From contig JAOTWH010000136.1 in NCBI GenBank assembly GCA_029863035.1, positions 1-6,219 on the forward strand: a DNA stretch of 6,219 nt, read 5' to 3'. A program made the translations under genes and the position numbers. The DNA is from Acidimicrobiia bacterium. GTDB lineage: Bacteria > Actinomycetota > Acidimicrobiia > UBA5794 > JAOTWH01. Position 1 is the first letter of the stretch, and every line of letters begins with the position of its first letter. Of this stretch, positions 1 through 6,176 are shown one piece after another. The notes under the pieces are model-generated. The model saw nothing but the letters and a program-made list of their open reading frames with translations, had not been told where the DNA came from and did no database searches.

Positions 1-1044
1 CTCGATGACTTTGCGGATCCAGACGATTCCGATTCCGATCAAGACTCCGGCAACAACAAGGGCCACCTTGCCCCCGGTGGACTCGAACAAGGGGTCGAGG
101 TACTGACGATTGGTAGTCCATAGGAAGCCCAAAAGGAAAAAGGGAAGACCGATGAGCACTGTCGCCGAGATTCTGCCCTCGGCGGTTAGTGCCCTGACCT
201 CGCGTCTCATGCGGGATCGCGCCACCATGGTGTCCGACGTTGTACCCAAGACATCGGCCAGATTCCCACCCACCTCAGCCTGAATCTCCATTGCCAGCAC
301 GGCCCAGCGGAAATCGATGTTGCCCATGCGAGTCGACACTGCCCGCATACTGTCGTGCACGCTTGCTCCCAGCCGGATATCGGAGAGCGCTCGACCGAAC
401 TCGCGCGCGGTGGGTTCTTGCGACTCGGCCGATACGGCCTCTACCGCCTGAAGAAGCGAGTATCCGGCCCGCAAGGAAGACGATATGAGATTGAGCGTAT
501 CTGGCAGCTGATCTTCGAAGCGGCCACGCTCCCTGCTGGCCAGCGCCTGGATGCCGAGAAGCGCCAGTACCACAGCACCGCTGGCCACTGCCACTCCGAG
601 AAGGATGTTCCTCCCAACTAAACCGGCGATTGTGCCTGCCAGGACTGCGCCGACACCAGCCACCGCTATGCCCTCTCCCGGCCGGAGAGGCAATCCGGCC
701 TGTTGGGTAGCAGAATTGATGGCGTCGAATACGCCTCGCTTCTTGGCGGCACCCTCAGCGCTGGTCGCCACGCGACCCAGCAATGGAATCCTCTTGAACC
801 ATGTCGAACCCTCGTAAGAGGGCAGGACAGAGCCGAGACGACCCCTGAGATCTCGCTCGATGCCCGACAGCCCGAAACCGCCAAACAGCAGGCCAAGGAA
901 GATGATGGACACCGCCATGGCGATGATGCCAATGGCCTTGAGCGCGGATGATCCTCCGCTTGCTCGTGATGTTTGGGCGGCGGCTGGGGCCGCCACCAAC
1001 ACCGCCAACGATGCACCCGCAGCGATCGTTGCCAACCGATGCAT
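1..1044 (-). CDS. tadB: Tad pilus inner-membrane platform protein TadB (type II secretion F family), 3' end cut by window edge
   Basis: This frame is open for 348 codons from an ATG to the window edge with no stop. TadB and TadC form the inner-membrane platform on which the CpaF/TadA ATPase acts to assemble Flp pili. Residues 1-23 look like a secretory signal peptide (hydrophobic core, then APAAA before Q24), followed by a Ser/Gly-rich linker. A first membrane segment lies at about 36-58 and a hydrophobic pair at about 124-168. The T2SSF core follows: FEDQLPDTLNLISSSLRAG at 176-194, then the E-I-Q-A-E-V-G-G-N-L-A-D-V-L element at 253-266. Two more membrane segments lie at about 292-312 and 326-343. 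The visible end, W-I-R-K-V-I-E, resembles the usual TadB C-terminus, so probably only a few codons are missing. The ATG overlaps the cpaF TGA (TGATG), and an in-frame GTG one codon upstream would give a GTGA overlap. I see no Shine-Dalgarno site, so translational coupling is likely. The family call is firm; assignment to TadB rather than TadC rests on gene order and the motif. Confidence 0.9.
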   Translation of the reverse strand, partial: MHRLATIAAGASLAVLVAAPAAAQTSRASGGSSALKAIGIIAMAVSIIFLGLLFGGFGLSGIERDLRGRLGSVLPSYEGSTWFKRIPLLGRVATSAEGAAKKRGVFDAINSATQQAGLPLRPGEGIAVAGVGAVLAGTIAGLVGRNILLGVAVASGAVVLALLGIQALASRERGRFEDQLPDTLNLISSSLRAGYSLLQAVEAVSAESQEPTAREFGRALSDIRLGASVHDSMRAVSTRMGNIDFRWAVLAMEIQAEVGGNLADVLGTTSDTMVARSRMRREVRALTAEGRISATVLIGLPFFLLGFLWTTNRQYLDPLFESTGGKVALVVAGVLIGIGIVWIRKVIE

Positions 1045-2399
1045 CACGAGGACCGGGCGGCGAACTGCTCTGGTTCGAAGAGATCGCCAGTTAACTCAAT
1101 GCCGTTGTTGGCAAGCTTCTCGCTGAACGTTGGCCTCAACCCCGTTGCCTTGAGGCGACCCTTGTGGCGGCCCTGCTCGTCGCGACCCATGCCGTAATCG
1201 AACAGGAACAGGTCTTGCAGGGTGACTACCTCGCCTTCCATTCCCACGACCTCCGTGACATCGGTAACCCGTCGCGTTCCGTCGCGGAAGCGATGCAGAT
1301 GGATTATCAGGTCCACGGCCGAAGCGATCTGCTCACGCACCGCCCGGATGGGCAGATCCATGCCAGACATGAGCACCATCGTCTCGACGCGAGACAACGT
1401 GTCTCGCGGCGAGTTCGAGTGAATGGTTGTCAGGGAGCCGTCGTGACCGGTGTTCATCGCCTGAAGCATGTCGAGGGCCTCGCCACCACGGGCCTCACCG
1501 ATGACGATGCGGTCGGGGCGCATGCGAAGGGCGTTCTTGACCAGGTCACGAGCGGTGACTTCGCCAGTCCCCTCCAGGTTGGCTGGACGCTGCTCGAGGC
1601 TCAACACGTGCTCTTGACGCGGCTGCAACTCAGCCGCGTCTTCGATAGTCACAATGCGCTCGTCCTCGGGGATATAGCCCGACAGCACGTTGAGCATGGT
1701 GGTCTTTCCGGACCCCGTTGCCCCGCTGATGATGGTGTTGATCCGCCCAGAAACACACAGCCTGATGAATTCGGCCAAGTGCTGCGGCAAGGTTCCCATC
1801 TCTACCAGGTCTTCCTCGGTGAACGGATCGACAGCGAATTTGCGAATGGTGAGGAATGGGCCGCCGATCGCAAGCGGGCTGACAACTGCGTTAACGCGCG
1901 ATCCGTCCGGAAGGCGGGCGTCAACCATCGGATTGGCCTCATCGATACGACGCCCCACCTGACCAACGATCTTCTCGATGATTCGCTGCAGGTGAGTGTG
2001 GTCGACGAACTCGATATCGGTCTTCTCGATCTTGCCGAACCTTTCCACATAAACGGAGTGGGCGCCGTTCACCATGACCTCACTCACATCGGGGTCGGAG
2101 AGCACAGGGTCGATCGGGCCGTATCCGAGGACATCATCCGCGATCTGCTGGAGCAAGATCATCCGGTCTGGCCGTGTGAGGGCTACAGAGTCTTCCTGCT
2201 CCAATGCCCACTCCAGCATTTCCATGACTCGCAGCTTCAGCTCGGCATCTGTCATCTGGCGGTCGTAGAGCGTTGGCCCCAACCCTTCGACGACTTTGAA
2301 GTGCAGACGGCGGCGGAGCTCAGAAACGGCTTCGCCGCGTTCTTCCACTGCCCCAGGCTGCGTCTCTTTTGCGGCTTTGACCCTGTCAGCAAGACTCAT
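1044..2399 (-). CDS. cpaF: Tad pilus assembly ATPase CpaF/TadA (VirB11/GspE-type secretion ATPase)
   Basis: This gene encodes a complete 451-residue cytoplasmic ATPase of the CpaF/TadA group, whose hexamers hydrolyse ATP to drive Flp pilus assembly through the TadB/TadC platform. Residues 1-60 form a charged leader. The N-terminal domain (about 75-215) carries the family signatures LGYGPIDPVLSDPDVSEVMVNG (in 91-112) and R-I-D-E-A-N-P-M-V-D-A-R-L-P-D-G-S-R-V-N (151-170). The catalytic core is intact: Walker A GATGSGKTT at 226-234, the acidic box TIEDAAELQ at 251-259, Walker B RIVIGEARGGEALDML at 297-312, and the His box GHDGSLTTIHSN at 318-329. Length is normal for the family. The ATG is preceded by a strong AGGAGG site at ideal spacing, which fixes the start. 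It follows cpaE by 9 bases and its stop overlaps the tadB start, so the three genes are very probably one transcript. A 422-codon open frame on the opposite strand is codon-aligned with this gene and is its shadow. Confidence 0.97.
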   Translation of the reverse strand: MSLADRVKAAKETQPGAVEERGEAVSELRRRLHFKVVEGLGPTLYDRQMTDAELKLRVMEMLEWALEQEDSVALTRPDRMILLQQIADDVLGYGPIDPVLSDPDVSEVMVNGAHSVYVERFGKIEKTDIEFVDHTHLQRIIEKIVGQVGRRIDEANPMVDARLPDGSRVNAVVSPLAIGGPFLTIRKFAVDPFTEEDLVEMGTLPQHLAEFIRLCVSGRINTIISGATGSGKTTMLNVLSGYIPEDERIVTIEDAAELQPRQEHVLSLEQRPANLEGTGEVTARDLVKNALRMRPDRIVIGEARGGEALDMLQAMNTGHDGSLTTIHSNSPRDTLSRVETMVLMSGMDLPIRAVREQIASAVDLIIHLHRFRDGTRRVTDVTEVVGMEGEVVTLQDLFLFDYGMGRDEQGRHKGRLKATGLRPTFSEKLANNGIELTGDLFEPEQFAARSS

Positions 2400-2403
2400 T
2401 CTT

Positions 2404-2410
2404 ACCTCCT
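2404..2410 (-). promoter_or_regulatory. Strong ribosome binding site of cpaF containing the cpaE stop codon
   Basis: The minus strand reads TAGGAGGTAAGA directly before the cpaF ATG. AGGAGGT is a near-perfect Shine-Dalgarno sequence with a 5-base spacer after AGGAGG. Its first bases overlap the TAG stop of cpaE (2409-2411), so a ribosome terminating on cpaE sits on the cpaF initiation site. This is the strongest initiation signal in the window, which fits the motor ATPase being needed as a hexamer; that last link is an inference. Confidence 0.85.
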
Positions 2411-3593
2411 ACCCGAACAATCGGCGCTTTGAACTCTCATCCGAAGGAACATTTACAGTCGCTACGAGCGCTACAACATTCTGAAACCCTCTCGCTACCC
2501 GAGACCGTGGGCTCAATGCCACCACCGGCACGCCTTCGTTAACCGACCGAGGGACGAGTTTATCTGATGGGATGGCCGCGCTTACCTTCATGCCAAGGGA
2601 TCGCTCGAGCTCCTCCACATCCAAGCGTGCCTTCGAGTTGACCCTGTTGAGGACCAGCTGGATCTTCTTCATAGGGAAGTCGATCAGCTTGAGCGTGTCG
2701 AGAGCCAGCTTGGCATTCTTAACACTCGGCATGTCCATGTCGACGACCAAAAGGACATCGTCAGAGCGCTCAAGGATGGTCAACACAGGCTCGTCCAAGA
2801 ATGGAGCGGTATCTATGACTATGTAGTCGAACATCCGCTTCATCTCTCCAAGCACCTTGACTATGCACTGCGTGGATATCTCGTCAGCTAGGGCTGGCTC
2901 TAGCGGAGCCGCCAGGACGCGAAGCCCCGATTCGTGTCGCGACATGACCGACTCCATGAGATCTTCGTCGATCTTGTCGAGATTCCGGGCCAGATCCACT
3001 ATCGAAGTCTTGGGCTCGATCGATAGGGCCAGACATACATCTCCGAATTGGAGGTCGGCGTCGAGGATGCCCACTCGCCCCGGGGGGTTCCACAAGGCGA
3101 GGAGCAGAGCAACGTTGGTGGTTGTGACTGTCTTGCCAGCGCCACCCTTAGGCGACATGATGGTGACGACCCGCCCGAGCCGCGACCTCCCGGTTATCTC
3201 CACACCGTCGTGACGCTCGGCTGTCCTAGCCAAGGTGCCCAGGACTTCTTCGATCTTCGGCCCAGTGAGCGGCGCCTCTATCGCGTCGCGGAATCCGGCG
3301 CGCAGAGCAGCCTTCAACGTAGGTGCATCGAGACCGGTCGTCACCAAGACCATGGCCAGCGACGGCAGAATGTCGAGCAGAAGGCTGCACTCAGCCACCC
3401 CGGGCTCGTGGGCGTAAGTTGGCCCGACCAGCGCCACCTCGATGGCTTCATCGGCTACTAGCGCCTGAGCCTCGGAGATATTGCGGGCGGTGTACAACCG
3501 GTGCTCTGACAGCATCGGCTCGGTTCGCTTCAGGAACGCCTCGTCCGCGTCGATCAGCAGGATGGTCCTGCGGTGGCGTTCCGACGAGGTCAC
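2409..3593 (-). CDS. cpaE: Tad pilus localization protein CpaE/TadZ: degenerate receiver domain fused to a MinD/ParA-like ATPase
   Basis: The product has 394 residues, a usual length for CpaE/TadZ, which places the Tad machinery at its site in the cell. Residues 8-125 have a response-regulator-like fold pattern, with strand 1 ILLIDADEAF (11-20) and strand 4 MVLVTTG (81-87). The strand-3 phospho-acceptor Asp is replaced by VALVGPTY (53-60), and the usual Lys-Pro after strand 5 is Ala-Pro (107-108), so phosphorylation is not expected. The ATPase domain (about 141-380) has an intact deviant Walker A, PKGGAGKT (148-155, with signature Lys149), ILDADLQFGD at 176-185, and Walker B YIVIDTAP at 257-264. 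The L-V-L-N-R-V-N motif at 313-319 is also typical of MinD-like proteins. The start is GTG, overlapping the cpaB TGA by four bases (GTGA), so translation is probably coupled. No membrane segment is seen. TadZ and CpaE are two names for the same group. Confidence 0.93.
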   Translation of the reverse strand: MTSSERHRRTILLIDADEAFLKRTEPMLSEHRLYTARNISEAQALVADEAIEVALVGPTYAHEPGVAECSLLLDILPSLAMVLVTTGLDAPTLKAALRAGFRDAIEAPLTGPKIEEVLGTLARTAERHDGVEITGRSRLGRVVTIMSPKGGAGKTVTTTNVALLLALWNPPGRVGILDADLQFGDVCLALSIEPKTSIVDLARNLDKIDEDLMESVMSRHESGLRVLAAPLEPALADEISTQCIVKVLGEMKRMFDYIVIDTAPFLDEPVLTILERSDDVLLVVDMDMPSVKNAKLALDTLKLIDFPMKKIQLVLNRVNSKARLDVEELERSLGMKVSAAIPSDKLVPRSVNEGVPVVALSPRSRVARGFQNVVALVATVNVPSDESSKRRLFG

Positions 3594-4576
3594 GGGGTCC
3601 CCGTATCCGCTCCGATGGCCTCGAGCGTACGGCGCTCGATGAGGTCGCCGAGTATCTCATCGATCGTGATGCCCTCACTCACGAAGGGCTCGTATGCCCC
3701 TTCTGCTGGCAACAGGGTGAGCCAAGGCTGGGCTTGGGAGAACAGCCACACCACACGCTCGGCTTGATCTGCAGTTACCTCGAGCGTGATGAGCTGAGAT
3801 CCCAGCGCCTCCACGTTCTCCGGCGGCGTCTCATCGCCATCGGCAGTAACCGGTGTGGGACCGCCGCGGGTCAACCCACCGACTGAAAGGATTTCTATCT
3901 CTTGAAGGGAGGTGATCACGATCTGCTGCTGGGGTGGCAGGGAACGTACCAACTCGTCGAGGATCTCCTCGACCTGCTCGAGGTCAGACTGACCTTCGGG
4001 AAGTGGGGGAAGATCGATCGAGCGGATGTAGGAGTCCAGCAGATCGGACACTCCGAGCAGCTCGCGACCGATCGGATTAGCCAAGAAGCTGATCAAAGAG
4101 GTGCGATCGAAGTCGATGAGCCCAATGACATTGACGCGGTCACCGGGGCGCAACAAGCCGCCGACCGCCCTCACTTCGTCGGGCCGGATAACGATCGCCT
4201 GCATGCCTGGGTCGATGAGCTGGGAGAAGGTCTGGACCTCCTCGGCTGCCGCAGTGAACAAGTCACTGGTAACGATCTGTCCCTTGCTGATGGGACCACG
4301 GCTAACCGTGCCGTCGAGCAGAGCATCTAGCTCTTGTTGATTCCTGATGGCGTTCTCCGGGAGGAACAATTCGTTCTCGGTGCCCGCTTCGATCCGCGCC
4401 GATGCGTCTTCACCCGTAGTGTCGCGCTCGATTAGGACTGCCGCCCGAAACACGGTGACTTCATTCAATCCCTCGCGGGCGTCGTCCTCTACCTGCGTCA
4501 GGAAGCGGGCAGTGGCAAATGCCGCCACGGCAGCCAACGCGATGGCGACTATCAGAACGATGGTGCGTCTTCCCAT
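3590..4576 (-). CDS. cpaB: Flp pilus assembly protein CpaB/RcpC
   Basis: The gene encodes 328 residues. One membrane anchor lies at about 5-24 (hydrophobic, after MGRR), so the rest is expected outside the cytoplasmic membrane. A SAF-like region follows at about 40-107, including the FLPENAI and V-S-R-G-P-I-S-K-G-Q-I-V segments. The RcpC/CpaB signature is Q-A-I-V-I-R-P-D-E-V-R-A-V-G-G at 126-140, continuing LLRPGDRVNVIG at 141-152. The domain resumes at about 219 (IVITSLQEIEILSVGG) and ends with L-I-T-L-E-V-T-A-D-Q-A-E-R-V at 262-275. Between 153 and 218 lies an extra Leu-, Asp- and Glu-rich segment not usual for short CpaB proteins. Family members act in Flp pilus assembly, and in Gram-negative species are linked to the secretin; the role of CpaB in organisms with one membrane is less clear. 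The ATG has a good AAGGAG site and is the first Tad gene here. The four-base overlap with cpaE supports coupling. Confidence 0.9.
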   Translation of the reverse strand: MGRRTIVLIVAIALAAVAAFATARFLTQVEDDAREGLNEVTVFRAAVLIERDTTGEDASARIEAGTENELFLPENAIRNQQELDALLDGTVSRGPISKGQIVTSDLFTAAAEEVQTFSQLIDPGMQAIVIRPDEVRAVGGLLRPGDRVNVIGLIDFDRTSLISFLANPIGRELLGVSDLLDSYIRSIDLPPLPEGQSDLEQVEEILDELVRSLPPQQQIVITSLQEIEILSVGGLTRGGPTPVTADGDETPPENVEALGSQLITLEVTADQAERVVWLFSQAQPWLTLLPAEGAYEPFVSEGITIDEILGDLIERRTLEAIGADTGTP

Positions 4577-4580
4577 ACTT

Positions 4581-4586
4581 CTCCTT
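4581..4586 (-). promoter_or_regulatory. Ribosome binding site of cpaB
   Basis: The minus strand has AAGGAG followed by AAGT and then the cpaB ATG. The match to the 16S rRNA anti-Shine-Dalgarno is good, though the four-base spacer is slightly short. It supports the ATG at 4576 as the start and independent ribosome entry at the head of the Tad gene set. Confidence 0.75.
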
Positions 4587-4613
4587 CGGGCCTCTATCCG
4601 GCCGTCGTCCTCA

Positions 4614-4638
4614 GGTGGAGTGGGTCCTGGCCCACACC
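4614..4638 (-). other. Inverted repeat in the cpaB leader
   Basis: On the plus strand GGTG (4614-4617) and TGGG (4621-4624) pair with CCCA (4631-4634) and CACC (4635-4638). This leaves a six-base loop and a three-base bulge, an eight-pair GC-rich stem. It lies in the leader between rpsA and cpaB, about 40 bases ahead of the cpaB start. A U-tract does not follow on either strand, so it is not a classic intrinsic terminator. It could be a leader structure, a processing site, or chance in GC-rich DNA. Confidence 0.35.
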
Positions 4639-4659
4639 CCGTAGTTCATCGGTCAAATC

Positions 4660-4675
4660 AGCGAATCATTTCGCT
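4660..4675. terminator. Perfect hairpin spanning the rpsA stop codon; possible weak or bidirectional terminator
   Basis: AGCGAA (4660-4665) and TTCGCT (4670-4675) form a perfect six-base inverted repeat with a four-base loop. The rpsA TAG stop (4674-4676) lies at its edge. In the rpsA direction it is followed only by GATTTGACC, a poor U-tract, so termination would be weak and read-through into cpaB is plausible. On the plus strand it is followed by A and seven Ts (4677-4683), which looks like an intrinsic terminator, but those Ts are the complement of the Lys codons ending rpsA and no plus-strand gene is seen. An alternative role is protecting or processing the 3' end of rpsA mRNA. Confidence 0.35.
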
Positions 4676-6128
4676 ATTTTTTTCCGATTCCCTTCTCCTT
4701 CAATTCCTGCAAGATGGCCTCAAGTGAGGAGTCGGCGTTGAAGCTCGGCTCGTCGCCTTCTTCCTCATCCTCGCGCTCGAACTCATGTCGTTGCGGCGTT
4801 TTGTCCTCGCGCACGGGGCGCTCCTGCCAGTCGGGAGAGGCTTGCTTGATGGAGAGGCTGATGCGACGTCGCTCCACGTCTATCTCTGTGATCTTGACCT
4901 TGGTTTCCTGACCCACCGAGAGCTCCAGCTCTGGGCTCTCCACGTGATGGGATGCGATCTCGGACACATGCACCAGGCCCTCGACGCCGTCGGCCACCGA
5001 AACGAAGGCGCCGAATGGGACCGTCTTTGTCACACGCCCATCGACGACGGCGCCAAGCGTGTGCTTGTCTGCGAAAGACCCCCACGGATCTTCGCTCGTT
5101 TGGCGAACCGACAGCGAGATCCGTTCGCGGTCTAGGTCGACTTCCAAGATCTTCACTTGAACTTCATCGCCAACGTTGACGATCTCGCTGGGGTGGCTGA
5201 CGTGCTCCCAGGACAGCTCCGAGACGTGGACCAATCCGTCCATGCCACCCAGGTCGACGAACACGCCGAAGTTGACTACTGATGAGACAACGCCGCTTCG
5301 AATCTCGCCTTCTTTGAGGTCGTCGAGGAAGGCCTGGCGTTGGTCGGCTTGCTCCTCTTCGAGAAATGAGCGACGCGAGAGGACGACGTTGTTGCGGTTC
5401 TTGTCGAGCTCGATGACCTTGGCCTCGAGGTCTTCTCCAACGAAAGGCTGCAGGTCGCGTACCCGACGCAGATCAACGAGCGAAGCTGGAAGGAACCCAC
5501 GCAACCCGATGTCGACGATCAGGCCACCTTTGACCACCTCGATAACGCGACCAGTGACTGTGCCACCCTCGTGCATCACCTGTTCGATCTTGCCCCAAGC
5601 TCGCTCGTACTGCGCCCTCTTCTTGGAGAGGATGAGTCGTCCGTCCGAATCTTCCATCTGGAGGATGAGGGCCTCGATCCGCTCCCCCTTCTTGACTTCT
5701 TCGTTGGGGTCGACATCGTGGCGGATGGACAATTCCTTGGCCGGGATTACCCCTTCCGACTTGTAACCGATGTCAACCAGTACCTCGTCTGGGTCGACTC
5801 GGACAACCTCGCCCTCGACGAGATCCCCTTCCTTGAACTCGACGACGGTCATGTCGACCGCCGCCGCGAAATCCTCTGCAGCCAGGTTGTCCCCGATGCC
5901 GCTCAGATCTGGAGCTGACTTCACCACTACTTCCCGAGGCGGCGCAGGCGGAGGAACCGGAACGGGAGTCGCAGAGGCCCCCTCCTCGCTGTTGGCATTC
6001 GGATCGACTGTTTCGCCCTCACCGGCGGGCGTGGCATCGTCTGCGGGCGGCGTATCCACAGCAACAGGCTCAAAGCCAGCTGTGGCCTGGTCTTGGGCGT
6101 TGAGCGCGTTGTCGTTTTCAGTGGTCAT
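4674..6128 (-). CDS. rpsA: 30S ribosomal protein S1, four-repeat actinobacterial type
   Basis: From the ATG at 6128 the product is 484 residues; an in-frame GTG at 6176 would add 16. S1 binds mRNA at the 30S subunit and helps recruit and unfold messages. An N-terminal arm of about 80 residues, rich in Pro, Ala, Glu and Asp, precedes four S1 (OB-fold) repeats at about 101-170, 188-253, 274-342 and 359-429. Repeats three and four have the canonical FGVFVDLGG-DGLVHVSEL and FGAFV-EGLVHVSEI motifs. Repeats one and two (DIGYKSEGVIPAKEL; GGLIVDIGLRGFLPASL) are more divergent, as usual for the repeats that contact the ribosome. A charged tail of about 55 residues, with a run of acidic residues and ending GIGKK, follows. 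I prefer the ATG because the 16 extra residues look like untranslated sequence, but neither start has a clear Shine-Dalgarno site, so the choice is uncertain. The usual actinobacterial downstream neighbour, coaE as I recall it, is absent and Tad genes follow instead. Confidence 0.95.
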   Translation of the reverse strand: MTTENDNALNAQDQATAGFEPVAVDTPPADDATPAGEGETVDPNANSEEGASATPVPVPPPAPPREVVVKSAPDLSGIGDNLAAEDFAAAVDMTVVEFKEGDLVEGEVVRVDPDEVLVDIGYKSEGVIPAKELSIRHDVDPNEEVKKGERIEALILQMEDSDGRLILSKKRAQYERAWGKIEQVMHEGGTVTGRVIEVVKGGLIVDIGLRGFLPASLVDLRRVRDLQPFVGEDLEAKVIELDKNRNNVVLSRRSFLEEEQADQRQAFLDDLKEGEIRSGVVSSVVNFGVFVDLGGMDGLVHVSELSWEHVSHPSEIVNVGDEVQVKILEVDLDRERISLSVRQTSEDPWGSFADKHTLGAVVDGRVTKTVPFGAFVSVADGVEGLVHVSEIASHHVESPELELSVGQETKVKITEIDVERRRISLSIKQASPDWQERPVREDKTPQRHEFEREDEEEGDEPSFNADSSLEAILQELKEKGIGKK

Positions 6129-6149
6129 AGGTGGGTTTGTGTGCGAAAT

Positions 6150-6164
6150 CGGACGAACTGTCCG
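6150..6164. other. Short inverted repeat upstream of the rpsA ATG
   Basis: CGGAC (6150-6154) and GTCCG (6160-6164) are perfect inverted copies around a five-base centre, 21 bases upstream of the preferred ATG. If transcription starts upstream, this would be a small hairpin in the rpsA leader or, with the GTG start, inside the coding region. S1 is known to repress its own translation through leader structure in Escherichia coli. Applying that here is speculation from one short repeat. Confidence 0.3.
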
Positions 6165-6176
6165 GTGCGGCGCCAC

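Noticed and set aside
666..1016. A 116-codon minus-strand frame inside the tadB region (Trp/Pro/Arg-rich)
   Set aside because: It is out of frame with the 348-codon TadB reading frame, which has the family motifs and membrane segments.
1164..2432. A 422-codon open frame on the plus strand opposite cpaF
   Set aside because: It is codon-aligned with cpaF on the other strand, matches no recognisable family, and is rich in His, Arg and Asp as expected for the complement of a GC-rich gene. cpaF has every catalytic motif, so this is a shadow.
3048..3886. Plus-strand open frames of 137 and 187 codons opposite cpaE and cpaB
   Set aside because: They overlap genes with clear family motifs, have low-complexity Arg/Pro/Ser-rich translations and no ribosome binding site that I could identify.
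4596..4608. GCCGGATAG on the minus strand as a sigma-28-like -10 element
   Set aside because: It has an extra base relative to GCCGATAA and no TAAA-type -35 at the right distance.
4649..4655. TTGACC on the minus strand as a -35 box for cpaB
   Set aside because: At a spacing of 16-18 bases the sequence is GC-rich (around GGGCCAGG), with no -10-like hexamer.
4660..4683. A run of seven A residues before the rpsA stop plus a hairpin, as a programmed frameshift site
   Set aside because: The hairpin begins one base after the A-run, too close for a standard stimulator, and a -1 shift would add only three residues before a stop.
5176..5766. A 196-codon plus-strand open frame opposite rpsA
   Set aside because: Its translation is dominated by Ser, Arg and Thr, typical of an antisense reading, and it lies over conserved S1 repeats.
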